Source of the DNA: Mallotus nudiflorus
Taxonomy: Eukaryota; Streptophyta; Magnoliopsida; Malpighiales; Euphorbiaceae
Length of the DNA: 64,000 bases
Assembly: GCA_947683625.1 (NCBI GenBank)
Contig: CANTUR010000541.1
Location: 79,501-143,500, forward strand
Direction of reading: 5' to 3'
Shown here: positions 12,129 through 23,666 of the stretch, piece after piece
Layout of the letters: each line of letters begins with the position of its first letter
Numbering within the stretch: position 1 is the stretch's first letter
Position numbers and translations under genes: made by a program
The notes under the pieces: generated by a model
Databases searched by the model: none
The model's input: the letters and a program-made list of their open reading frames with translations, nothing else
Told to the model about the DNA's origin: nothing

Positions 12129-13335
12129 CTAAGGTGAATAGAGAGAGATCAATTCCCTAGGAAGAACCACTTCACCCACCAAGTAAGGTTTGAGACAATG
12201 GCCATTCACTTTGAAGATCTCTCCTTTATCATTAGCAATATCTACAGCACCATAAGGATAAAATTTCATAATTTTAAAAGGACTGGACCACCTTAACTTC
12301 AACTTATGAGGAAACAGCTTCAACCTGGAGTTGTAAAGTAGGACCAATTCTCCCTTATGAAATTTTTTCTTATGTATATGCTTATCATGCCACAATTTGA
12401 CAATTTTGCATTTTCATAAGCATTCATCCTTAACTCCTCTAATTCATTCAGCTGAAGTAACCTTTTTATACCCGCCTTCTTCAAATCAAAATTCAAAGTC
12501 GTTGTTGCCCAATATGCCTTATGCTCAAGTTCCATGGGTAGGTGACAAGACTTCCCATAGATCAATTGGTAAGGATTAAGGCCAATTGGTGTTTTAAAAG
12601 TTTTCCTATATTCCCATAGGGTGTCATCCAACTTCAATGCCTAATCCTTCCTTGAAGAAGACATAGTTTTTTTAAGAATCCATTTGATCTCTCTATTGCT
12701 CAGTTATATTTGCCCACTTGTTTATGGATGGTATGAAGTAGCTACCTTGTGGGTTACCTTATATTTCTTTAAAAGAGATTCTATTACATGATCGCAAAAA
12801 TATGAACCTCTATCACTTATTAATGCTCAAGGTGTACCAAACCTTGGAAAATAGTTTTCTTGAGCATATTCTTAACAATCTTAGCATCATTTCTAATGCT
12901 TGGAATTTCTTCCACCCACTTTGAGACATAATCAACCATAACTAATATAAATGTGTGACCTAAAGAGCTGGGAAAAGGGCCCATGAAGTCTATGCCCCAA
13001 ACATAAAAAACCTAAACTTTTAGAATTCCTTTCAAGGGCATCGCATGCTTTTTAGATAAATTTCCCATTCTTTGGCACCTATCACATGTAAGCACAAATT
13101 CTCTAGCATCCTTAAATAATGTAGGCCACCAAAAACTAGATTGAAGTACCTTTGAAGCTATCTTTGATGCATTAAAATTTCCTCCTACATCTAAGGAATG
13201 ATAATGTCTCAAAACATTCTAAACTTCATATTGAGGAATACATCTTCTAATCAAGTCGTCTCCACATCTCTTGTAAAGCAACAATTCCTTCCAATAGTAG
13301 AACTTGCTATCATGCAGAAATTTCTTTTTTTTTGT
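12129..13335 (-). pseudogene. B integrase (broken)
   Basis: The zinc-binding region lies at 13212-13012 (YHSLDVGGNF, FWWPTLFKDAREFVLTCDRCQRMGN, a clear HHCC-type end). The middle catalytic part (about 13010-12640) is badly degraded. The C-terminal part is readable at 12637-12320 (DDTLWEYRKTFKTPIGLNPY, YGKSCHLPMELEHKAYW) and 12395-12129 (WHDKHIHKKKFHKGELVLLY, FKVNGHCLKPYL). A frameshift at about 12390 separates the last two parts. Same protein as in A (27561-28992). Confidence 0.85.
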
Positions 13336-13339
13336 CTAT

Positions 13340-15192
13340 AATCCAACCCATAAAGGAGGATTCCACTCACAAGATATTTTGCAAAATCTATATACTATGG
13401 AACCTCCTTTAATGTCAAAGTAAGAAGATGTTCATCATGAAATGACTCATTAATCGGCACACGATCATTATTCTTATGCAATCCCTCTGGATCCAATTAT
13501 GATAAATAGTCCATAACTAGGTTCTCATTACCTTTCTTTTCCCTCACTTCCCAATGAAACTCTTGGAGCATTAGAATCCACCTTAAGAGCCTAGGTTTTG
13601 CATCTTTCTTGTTGAGAAGATACTTGAGGGTAGCATGATCATAATACATAATGACTTTTGCCTTATAAAATATGCCCTAAACTTATCAAATGCATATACA
13701 ATAGTAAGCAACTCTTTCTCAGTGGTTGTATAATTAATCTATGCATCATCAAGTAGCTTGCTAGCATAGTAAATCACATAAGGTTTGCCTTCTCTTCGTT
13801 GACCTTAAACAGCTTCAACTGTAAAATTACTTGCATCACACATGATCTCAAATGGTTGCTCCCAATTAGGTGGTTGCAAAACTGGTGCTAAAGTAAGAGC
13901 TTTCTTTAAGGTTATAAATGCCTCCATACATGCATGATCCATTTAAAAAATGGCCTCCTTTTAAAGTAGTTTGCATAATGGCTTTATGATATTAGAAAAA
14001 TCCTTGATGAACCTTCTATAAAAACCCATATGGCTAAGAAAACTCCTTACATCCTTAATACACTTTGGAGGTGGCAAACTAGCAATGACTTCTATTTTTG
14101 CTCTGTCAACTTCTATACCTTTATATGAGACCAAATGACCTAAAACAATCTTTTCTTATGCCATAAAATGGCACTTCTCCCAATTAAGTACCAATCCATT
14201 CTCCTTACAACTATCAAGAACTTTAGAAAGATTTTCTAGGCAATTGGTAAAGTTATATCCATAAACACTAAAGTCATGCATGAAAACCTCTACACAATCA
14301 TCTATTAAATCACTAAAAATAAAAAACATGCATCTTTATAAAGTAGTGAGAGCATTACATAGACCAAAAGGCATATGCCTAAAGGCAAAGGTACTGTAAG
14401 GACAAGTGAAAATATTTTTATCTTGGTCATTCTTATGAATAAGATTTTGATAAAAACCACTAAGCCCATTAAGATAGCAAAAATAAGGAAAATTTACTAA
14501 TGTTTCTAGGATTTTTCAATAAAAGGTAATGGGAAATGATCTTTCCTAGTAGCTTTATTTAGGTTCCAATAGTCAATACACATACACCAGCCCATGATAG
14601 TCCTAGTAGGCACTAAATGATTATATTCATTTTGCGCAATGGTCAAGCCACCTTTTTTAGGAACAACTTGAGCCAGAGTAACCCATTTACTATCACTTAT
14701 GGAATATATAATCCCACTGTCAAGCAACTTAATTACTTCCTTTCTAACCACTTCCTTAAGAGTGGGATTTAACCTCCTTTGAACTTCAATGGTAGGCTTG
14801 GCATCCTCCTTTAAAAGAATTATATGCATGCAAATATTTGGGCTTAGTCCTTTCAAATCATTAATTGAATATCCTATCATTCCTTTATGTTGACTCAAAA
14901 CATTAGTCAAAGCATATACTTTGTCCTTAGGTAGAAAAGAATTAACAATAAAGGGATAATGAAATTTAGAGTCAAGAAATTTGTACCTTAGAGAGGAAGG
15001 TAAAGGCTTGAGCTCTAACTTTGGTGCTTCACTTGACAATGAAGGTCTATAAGGATCCTCATTCCTTAGTGTCTTAAAATATTGATGCCTATAAGGAGAG
15101 ACACGTGGACTTGCATCCAATGTCCTTATATAAGCTGCTTCCTCCTTATTGGATCTTTTCTCATTAGCCCCTTGTGATATGGAAATCGCCAA
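13340..15192 (-). pseudogene. B reverse transcriptase and RNase H (broken)
   Basis: The RT N-terminal part is open at 15192-14506 (LKPLPSSLRYKFLD, SDSKWVTLAQVVPKKGGLT, KDHFPLPF). The palm then continues in another frame to about 14000, where the catalytic box reads VFMHDF rather than MDDF, so one Asp is lost. RNase H follows at about 13850-13500 (GKPYVIYYASKLLDDA, AFDKFRAYF, LKYLLNKKDAKPRLLRW). Frameshifts and stops are frequent. Much of the N-terminal frame is long because decay has been uneven. Confidence 0.8.
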
Positions 15193-15336
15193 AGGGTTTT
15201 GACCTACATACTCGTATACAACTTCTTAAATGCATTCATCAATGATATCAAGTCAATTAATCTCTTCATAAACTTCAATAGGTTGTGTTGTCCTAATCAT
15301 TTTAAAAATATAAAAAACAATAGACTCATCATTCAC

Positions 15337-15860
15337 TTATATTTTAATTTTACCCTTTTTAATGTCAATAACAACTTTCGCAGTCACTAAAAATGGTCTC
15401 CTCAATAATATAGGAATTTCAGGGTCCTCCTCTATGTCTACCGCAACAAAATATGCTAGAATAATAAACTTACCCACCTTGGTAGGAACATTCTTAAGTA
15501 CACCAAGTGAGTATATAGTAGACTTATCTGCCATAGAAAGACACATGGTAGTAGGTTTCAAATCATCGACATCTATCTTTTTGTATATTAAATAAGGCAT
15601 TAAACTCACACTTGCACTATATCATATGAAGCTTTGATAAATGTAGTATCACCAATTTTATAAAGAATAGTAAAATAACTTGGATCCTTAAGTTTTAGTG
15701 GAGTCTTTGTGAACATTGCCTTTGACTCTTCAATAAGTGAAACCAGCCCATATTCATCAATCTTACCCTTATGATTCACAATGTCCTTAAAAAATTTACC
15801 CCATGAAGGCATATCTCTAATAGCTTCCAAAAAGGGTATAGTAATAGTTATATCTTTCAA
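15337..15860 (-). pseudogene. B aspartic protease (broken)
   Basis: Matches A's protease segment. MPSWGKFFKDIVNHKGK lies near 15820-15770. After YDI near 15615 the active-site Gly-Thr/Ala-Ser is replaced by a stop-containing stretch, and the flap and C-terminal part follow at 15609-15337 (KVGKFI, IEEDPEIPILLRRPF). The catalytic loop is lost, so it is inactive. Confidence 0.75.
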
Positions 15861-17064
15861 ATGATCAAGAAATTTACCAAATTGTTTATCAAGTTGTGCT
15901 TTATGAACCTTTATGGGAAAGGTAAGGTTCGAAGGTCAATCTTGGGTTCACCTTTTTTGCTTGGTCCTTCTTAACCATTGTGCACTTCTAAAATACTACT
16001 ATCATGCTTATTATTCTTTACACTATCATCTACTTTTGTGTTCGCCACTCCTTTATCGAAATCCTCTTCAACTACCTTCTTTTTGCTGGATGAGGCACTC
16101 CCCACTTCTTTACCACTCCTTAAATTTATGGCTTGACAAGATTCTTTAGGGTGATATTCAAGTTGACTAGGTAGTCTTCCTAAAGGTTAAGGGGTTGACG
16201 AAGCTTGTTGAATAATCTATTTTTCAAGGATTTAATTATGGGAAACAAGTTGATAAATTCTTATATAGATTTGTTTGAATTTTCATCATGTTGTTTGTTA
16301 GTGGTAGATTGTTGGTTTATAAATTGTTCCATAAGAAACTCTAAGTTAGACATTGGCAGTTGAGAACTAAAGGAGGAGTTATTTGGTTTATTAAAAGAAC
16401 CTAGTGGGTTTTGTGATTTGGGAAAATTTTTTTAAATAGAGGGTTTAATTGAGAAGATGGATTTGACCATGAAAATCCAGGATGATTTCTCTAATGCGGG
16501 TTATATGTATTCGAGTTTAGTCCCCCTCTTTGGTTAAAAGCTCCTTGCACATAACTTACATCCTCATGAGCAATTGAATGTATATTGCATTGAGAATGTG
16601 AATGGGATCCTCCACAAAGCTTATAAGTAACATTAGCATTTTCAATAAAATTAACTTGAGATTTACTTACCAACTTAGTGAGAGCATCTACCTTAGCATT
16701 CAATAAGTTGATGGTGTGAAGTTCTAAGACTCCTCTTGCTTTTGCCATTGTTGGTTCATAACCCATGTACCTTTAAGATGCAAGCACTTCGAGCAAGATA
16801 ATAACTTCCTTTGCCATTTTATCCATCCATTTTCCAATGGAGGTTGCATTGAAAATAGTTTGATTCTCATCCATCAACCCATTGTAGAAAATTTGAGGGA
16901 TCATCCACTCGGGTAAGCCATGGTGTGGGCATTACCTTTGAAGCTCCTTAAACCTATCCTAAGTTGCATAGATTGTTTCATTTCCATTTTGTTTTAAGGT
17001 AGTAATCTTATTGCAAAACTAGGTGGTCTTTTGTGGTGGAAAATACTTATGGAGAAATGCTTGC
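15861..17064 (-). pseudogene. B gag, 3' portion
   Basis: The C-terminal half of the capsid/nucleocapsid protein. The readable part at 16766-16491 has ARGVLELHTINLLNAKVDAL and a single zinc-finger-like CGGSHSHSQC, the Athila gag signature, also seen in A (24422-24883). The 15861-16400 part is the low-complexity linker to protease and is badly decayed. The reading is cut at 17064 by solo LTR D. Confidence 0.75.
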
Positions 17065-18701
17065 TGATACATTGCAGTTAGCATAGTAGCTTTAGGATGT
17101 TTCATTCATATATAGGTTGCATTTAGTACACATTTTAGTTCATTTTTCATGCATTTCATTCATAATTACAGATACTTTTGATCTCCATTGTTCTTGGTAA
17201 ATTTATATGAATTTGAAAGACTTATAGATGTTTTTGAAGTTTGTTTGAAGCTTATAAAAGTTATATGGACATACTAAAGTCATTCAAGGTCAATGGAATG
17301 AAGGAAGCAAGCTTTGGAGTGTTTTTGTACTATCACCAGTCATCATCACTATGCCAACTCAGCATAAGATGTCTCTATCATGAGTCATCACACCGTGATG
17401 ACTCAGTACAATGTGAAGAGACACAACCCTCCTGACCATGTTGTACTCTTTTGAACATAACTTCCTCTATAGAACTCAAATTCAAGTGGCTATAGAAAGA
17501 TAATTCAAAAGGATATAACTTTTATGAAGAAACCTAAACCTAATTCACTCTTTTGAATTACTGAAAATGCCCTTGAAATAACTACCAATGTTGAAGCAAT
17601 ATGATCCTTCACCAAGAATTGTAGCTTTTTGTTTGTCATGACTTGTACCCTATGGTTATCAACTTCAGAACATATAAGTACTTTATTTTTATCTCTACAA
17701 AAAAGGACATATAGATAGATAGATATAATTATAAATTAGAGAGAAATAAAGATTATGATGAGGACATTCATAGTTGGAACTTGAAGTTAATATTAAAGGA
17801 AGATCAAAAGAGCATTTGCCTTGTAGACATTTTCATTCATCAAGTTAATATCTAAAGAGATTATGGGAGACTCTAAACTAAGTTATTATCTAATGAGATT
17901 ATGGGAGACTCTAAACTAAGTGTTTCTAACTCTTCCTTTCTATAATTCTCTTGGTGTTTGACTATTATTTTATTATGTTTATACTATTATTAATTATGTA
18001 TCAAGACTAATTGCTTAAGAGGTTGGAATTGCAATCGATGATAGTTTCAATGAATTATATTTTTTGTTTTGCATTGTTAAATAAATGATTTTATTTCAAT
18101 TGAGTACTTAATTATGTTATATATGCTTGATCACCATATATGAAGTTTTAGTTAAATATTCACAACGAGAGTTGGGATATTTGATGGAAAAGCAATTGAA
18201 TTCACTTGAAGGTTAGGAAAGTACCTAGAGATAAGAAATCCACTTTGAGGTATCAAAGAATTGGCAAAGAACTTCATAATTTTTGTTTATCCTACAATGA
18301 CACGAGAGTGCTTGTAGACTCTAAATGGAAACACTCTTATTTGACAACGAGAGTTGCTCTTAAGGATTTTAAATCATATTCTCTAATCATTGCATTCATA
18401 GTTAATATAATTGTTTTATGTTAATAATTCATTATTCTATTCTATGTTGTAATCTCCACCTCCACTTCTTTGAATATTTTTTATTATTATTTTATTTCTT
18501 ACTAATTGTATAGTTTAGGATTTTACTATTTAAATTAGATATATAATTTGATTAATTACTACTTTATTACTAGTAAGCCTATTCATCCTAGTATTTATTT
18601 GGTTAATATTTGATTTTCCATTATTCTCTATGCTCAACCCCTTACTTATCCTATATTTAGCCATAGAAGCTAGGGTGTACATTCTAACTCACATCACTTG
18701 C
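17060..18701 (+). mobile_element. Solo LTR D with 5-bp target duplication CTTGC
   Basis: The LTR proper is 17065-18696, starting TGATACATTGCAG and ending CTCACATCA. CTTGC sits on both sides (17060-17064 and 18697-18701). No primer site, polypurine tract or internal region is present, so it is the product of LTR-LTR recombination. It splits B's gag inside the conserved KQAFLHKYF segment. The end sequence (CTAGGGTGTACA...CA) puts it in the Athila-like group. Its motif array (about 17330-17410) contains a perfect 10-bp inverted repeat with a 3-base spacer at 17382-17404. A second copy is at 47201-48830. Confidence 0.92.
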
Positions 18702-19159
18702 TTCAATTGATCCCAAGTTGTGATTGGCTCACTTAGCAAACTAGCAAGCCATAATTGTGATTTTTCCTTGATCAAAATGTGAAAAGTCTTAACCTTATAG
18801 CATCATTTGTCACTCCATTAATCTTGAATGCAACACATGCATTGAGGAAAGTCAATATATGAGCATATGGATCCTCTCTTTGTAAACCTCCAAATTGGGT
18901 GCTTTGCACCACTTGCATGATACTTGGTTTAATTTCAAAGTTATTATTGGCTATTGATGGAACCATAATTCCTTTAAAATTTCCCATCACTTTAGCTTAG
19001 CAAAGTCACCTAATGTACATCTTTCTGGTGTAGCCATGGTGTCCAAATTTTATTGAATCACTCTTCTTTGCCTTTGCTCCCCACATGAATCATGTAAGGT
19101 TAATTCAATTTTAGGGTTAAAATATAGAATGTTATCATTAGCACTTCTAGTAAGTCATC
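18697..19159 (-). pseudogene. B gag, 5' portion
   Basis: The N-terminal part of gag. The start is near 19159 (ATGACTTACTAGAAG, related to MLTR in A and E, with a one-base shift), followed by NILYFNPKIELT. The block at 18990-18772 reads NNFEIKPSIMQVVQ and GGLQREDPYAHILTFLNACVAFKINGVTNDAIRL. It continues in the 3' portion left of solo LTR D. Confidence 0.75.
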
Positions 19160-19299
19160 TAAAAAAAATAAAAAATAAATAAAAATCACAATTATTCAAT
19201 TACAAATCACTAAATCCAAAATTATAAAAACAAGAAAAAATTAAATTAAAGCCTAAAACAACCTTTTTCTTCCTTAAATTAATAAAATGCTAAACAAAT

Positions 19300-19317
19300 T
19301 CCCTGGCAATGGCATCA
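19300..19317 (-). other. B primer-binding site (tRNA-Asp type)
   Basis: TGATGCCATTGCCAGGGA on the minus strand, five bases after the LTR end. It is a degraded match to the complement of plant tRNA-Asp (TGGCGCCGTTGCCGGGGA). Confidence 0.75.
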
Positions 19318-19322
19318 AAATT

Positions 19323-19519
19323 TGAAGCTAGTCAAATTGTATACCCTAGTCTCTAAGACTTAGTATAAAGCAAGTAAAGTGTCGAACAATCGAGAATTTA
19401 GAGCAATTTGTATTAACCGATAATCTAATTAGATGGATAGGCAAATAAATATGATAAAGAGAAGTAAATTATTCTAACTAATCTAAAATTACTAATTAAA
19501 AAAAACTAGTTATACTAAC
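19323..19519 (-). repeat. B 5' LTR stub
   Basis: About 200 bases starting TGAAGCTAGTC, matching the first 200 bases of 7408-8767 and 20709-21926. It ends abruptly inside ACTAGTTATACTAAC, where K pol sequence begins. Confidence 0.85.
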
Positions 19520-20708
19520 CATATAAACTTCATATTCTTCTGAGTTAAGCGATTCATAGGAGTTGCAATTCTTGAGAAATCCTACACAAATCTCCTATAG
19601 TACCTAGCCAAACCTAGAAAACTTTGAATCTTTATGACTAATGTTAGTTTGGGCCATTCAAACATCACCAGAAACTCATAATGGCCATACTAAGTGCAGA
19701 ATGCCATTTTAGGAACATCGACTTCACTTATCCACAACTGATGATAACCCGACCTCAAGTTAATCTTAGAAAAGAAATGTTCATCTTGAAGTTGATTAAA
19801 CAAATCTGCTATCTTTGGAAGAGGATACTTATTCTTCAATGTCACCTTATTTAGCTCTCTGTAATCTATGCATAGTCTCAATGTACCATCCTTCTTAACA
19901 AATAGGACTGGTGCACCCCAAGATGAAACACTAGGTCTAATGAAACCCTTATCCAACAAATCTTGCAAGTCCTCATTTAATTCCTTCAACTCTATAAGAG
20001 CCATTTTGTAGGGCTGCATCAAAATAGGAGTTGTGCCTGGGACCACATCTATATAGAATTTGATCTCTTTGTGAGGTGGTAAACTTGGCAACTCCTCAGG
20101 AAAAATGTCAAGAAACTCATAAGCTACTAGAACATCTGTGGGAGAAAACTTCTCCATTGAAGTATCCCTGACTAGTGCCAAGTATTCCTAACAGTCTTTC
20201 CTCAACATCTTCCTAGCCATAATAGCATAAATGAGATTCTAAGGTACAAAACTCTTATCACCCACAAACTTAAATTCTTCTTCAACCGGAATTCTGAAAA
20301 TCACCTCTTTACTCCAATAATCCACAACGGCATAGTTCTAAGATAACCAATCCATACCAAGGATCACATCCAACAACACCAATTCCATTGGCAATTCTTT
20401 ACCTCCCACTAACACTAGATAACCATAAAGAACCACATCACTATCTAATAAATCACTTAGAGGAATGGTGATGGATAAAGGACAAGCCATCCTCGAAGCT
20501 TGCCAACATGAATTTAAAGCAAAAGCATGGGACACGAAAGAATGTGTGGCACATGGATTAATCAAAACTCTAGCATCCAGGTAATATACTAGAAGTATAC
20601 CTACAATAACTATGTTAGATGCCTAAGCATCCTACTGGGTGAGGGTAATAACTATGGCCTGACCTTAACCTCCCTGCTAGCTGGTGGAAGCTTGACCAAA
20701 ACTCCTAG
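19520..20708 (-). pseudogene. Second copy of K protease-RT region
   Basis: Diverged duplicate of K 5955-7407, roughly 90% alike by eye. The open part at 20181-19690 covers the RT N-terminal half (DIFPEELPSLPPHKEIKF, GAPVLFVKKDG, RLCIDYRELNKVT, LPKIADLF). The protease part at 20565-20338 has lost its active site (INPCATHSF for IDPGATHSF). Near 19665 about 290 bases of RT present at 6105-6390 are missing. It ends at CCTAG next to LTR C, exactly as 7407 does next to B. It is contiguous in reading direction with K gag at 34069. Confidence 0.85.
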
Positions 20709-21926
20709 TGAAGCGAGTCAAATTGTATACCCTAGTCCCTAAGACTTAGTATAGACCAAGTAGGATGTCGAACACTCAGGAATTTAGAGCAATTTGTATT
20801 AACCGGTAATCTAATAAGATCGATAGGCAAATAAATATGATAAAGAGAAGTAAATTATTCTAAATACTCTAAAATTACTAAATAAAAAAACTAGTTATAC
20901 TAACTACACTAATTATATTAGAAATAAAATCAAATTAAGTTCATTAGAATTACAATTTAGAATTCATTAAAGAAACTACAATGAAAATAATAAATTATCA
21001 TATGAAATGAGTGGAGGAAATTACTAACAATCTTTAACATCAATTTTCATTGTCAATTAAAGGCAATCCTATTTAGAGTCTATAAGCATTCTTATGACAC
21101 TATAGAGATAAATATAAATTAATAAGTACTATGTCAATTCTTTAAATCCTTAAGGAGAAACATTTGTCTCCAAGTAGTTTCCTAACCCTTAAATGATATT
21201 AATTATTGTTCCATCAAAATGCATTAATTCTCATTATACATAATTGATTAACAAGTTATACATAGTGGCCAACCATATATAACACATTTAAGCATTCAAT
21301 TAAAATAAACTCATTCATATAATTGTAAAAGAGAATAGTTCTTTGCTTCATTCTTCCTTGCAATTCTAACTACTATTGTTTAGCCAAGATACATAATAAA
21401 CATATTCAAAAAACTTTTGGAAAGAAAAATAAACATCAAGTACTAATAGAGAGAAAGATAGAACTTGAATATTGATAGCTTACTTAAATAATTCTTGACT
21501 TCCTTGAGTGTTCTTCAATAGAATAAAAATACTTTTAACTAAACAATAGTAATAATGAACAAGATACACTTCCTTTTTTTTCTAACTAGAAATATATATT
21601 CTTTTTCAAAAAAATGTCAGTACATCTATTTATAGACCTTCTAAGCATCCCAATTCATATATTTTTCAAAAGAGGTCAATTGTCAAGAGTTATAAAGAAA
21701 GGGTGCATTAACGGTGCTCAGTCAGGTGTGAGTCAGCACGGTGTGCCTCTATAATGACTCGGCACTATGGTATGCGTTGGCACCAGTCTTCCATTATGGC
21801 TCAACTTAGCCCTTTAGCATCATAAGAGTCGACACCATCATAACGAGTTAGCACGATGAGTTAATGTAATGAGTCGGCACCATCAGAACGAGTTGACACC
21901 AATTTTAGCTTACTTCCTTTGATTCC
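20709..21926 (-). repeat. LTR C, left part (split by element A)
   Basis: Same family as the B LTR, sitting in the same K site. It starts TGAAGCGAGTC after CCTAG (20704-20708) and continues at 33876-34068, where CCTGG (34069-34073) follows. The paired near-identical flanks make it look like a solo LTR. A GAGTC-type motif array lies at about 21714-21905. Element A entered it at ATTCC (21922-21926). Confidence 0.85.
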
Positions 21927-23506
21927 TGATATAATGCAAATATAAGTAGTTATTTAGGCTAGTTAAGGTCTATTTTCATTTCATTTCATCATGCTTTATG
22001 TGTTTGTTTAGTTATTGAATTAATGTTTTTTACTTATTTCATCATTAAGACTCATTATGTAAGTTTTATGCATGATTTATAGCTTAAATATGCTTTAGAA
22101 GACACTTGGAGTTGATTGGAACAAGCTAGGAAGCAAAAGGAGTCAAGCTTGGATCATAAGAAAGGGTGACGAGTTGTCACCATATGTACGAGTCATCACC
22201 AAGAGTCTCTGCGATGAGTTGACACACACATTTCTTGCCAAAGGGTTGCAACTTTTCTCAGTTTGATTCGTTTATGTATTTTGGCTATAACTCTATCTAC
22301 AAACATCCAAATTCGGTTATTCAAGTTGCTCTAGAAATATAACAAAATTTTCTACAAATTTCATTAAGGAACTTTCTAGAGATAAAGTCATTTGGATGGA
22401 AAAAATGCCCTTGAAGTTATAGATTCTAATGTCAAGTTCCTTTAATGTCAAGTGGGGGTAATCTTTAATGTCAAGTGGTGCCTTTCCAAGTTCAATCCTA
22501 TTCTAGTCACTTTCAGCAGCTTCTAAGTCCTATATATACATCATTTCTTACCTAAAGAAAGAAAGGGATGAAGAGGTATGAAAAATAGAACAGTAAAAAA
22601 AAGATTAAAGAGAGACATATAAATCAATAGAGTGTTTTATAAATACTACTATCTTTTAGTTTTAAGACTCATTGTAAAAACACTTGAAGAAGATAAAGCC
22701 AAGTGCAAGAGAAGATCATCCTAAGTATCAAGGATCCTTTAGAAGACATAGAAGGGGGTTTTACTTATTCAATTCTTTATCTTTTTGTCTTTCTTTTGAT
22801 GTTGACTTTGGTCTTCTTTTAGTGCTTCTTAATCATGTATCTAGGCTAAGTCTTTTGTATATGAAGTATAATGACAAATTAAATATGAACTACATTTTTA
22901 TCTTATATCTTTCATGATTTAATTTCAATTAGTGCTTATTTATGTTGTGTATGCTTGATCACCATATGTAACTTGTCAATTAAATTATCACCAATGAGAG
23001 TTGGGGTAATTTGGTGGAAAGTGATTGAGATTACTTAAGATTGTAATTTTACTAGGAATCATAAAGGGAATTCATCTTAAAGGAGACATAATTAGTATAA
23101 TATGCTTTATGGTTTTCTCTTATCTTTGTAATACAATGAGAGTGCTTGTAGACTCTAAGAGGAATTACCTTTAATTGACAACGAGAGTTGCTTTTAAAGA
23201 CTATAGACTAATTTCCAATCAATATGTTTTATGATAACTATGTTTAAAGTTCTTGTTTGATTCTAATTTATTATTCTCACATAGATAGATATATATATTG
23301 TTAGTCTTATTATTTTAGTAATTAGTTAGTATTTAGATTTCTTTATTTGTTTTAGTCATTATTACTATTATTCTAGTTTTATTTTACCTATCCATCTAAG
23401 TATCTATCCAGTTAATATAAGATTTACCCCAATTCCCGAGTTTTTGACACCCTACTTGCTCTATACTAAGTCCTAGAGACTAGGGTGTACAATTCCACCT
23501 GCATCA
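21927..23506 (+). repeat. A 5' LTR
   Basis: 1580 bases, TGATATAATGC to CACCTGCATCA. GAGTC-type motifs (GTGACGAGTTGTCACC, ACGAGTCATCACC) lie at about 22165-22230, with a TATA box about 300 bases later. The end shows the family hallmark CTTGCTCTATACTAAG...CTAGGGTGTACA. Confidence 0.95.
22531..22538 (+). promoter_or_regulatory. TATA box of A 5' LTR
   Basis: TATATATA in AAGTCCTATATATACATC. The 3' LTR has the matching TATATAT at 32893-32899. Confidence 0.65.
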
Positions 23507-23511
23507 GAATT

Positions 23512-23529
23512 TGGTGCCATTGCCGGGGA
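23512..23529 (+). other. A primer-binding site (tRNA-Asp)
   Basis: TGGTGCCATTGCCGGGGA, two mismatches from the complement of plant tRNA-Asp, five bases after the LTR end. Confidence 0.9.
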
Positions 23530-23666
23530 ACTTGAATATAATTTTTATTAACTTAGGATAAAGAAAGGTTGTTTTAGGCCTTATTTTTGTTTTATTTTGT
23601 TTCTTATTTTTTTATTTGTTGTTATTTGTTAAGTTTAAATTGTTTAATTATGAATTTGCATTTTTT

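Larger units (their letters stand above)
7408..19519 (-). mobile_element. Element B: Athila-like gypsy element, 5' LTR truncated
   Basis: A minus-strand element: 3' LTR 7408-8767, polypurine tract, ORF3 remnant, integrase, RNase H/RT, protease, gag, tRNA-Asp-type primer site 19300-19317, and only about 200 bases of 5' LTR (19323-19519). Its left target site is CCTAG (7403-7407). The 5' LTR stops at an illegitimate junction with K sequence. Gag is split by solo LTR D. Gag-pol organisation, PBS type and the downstream ORF fit the Athila lineage. Confidence 0.85.
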
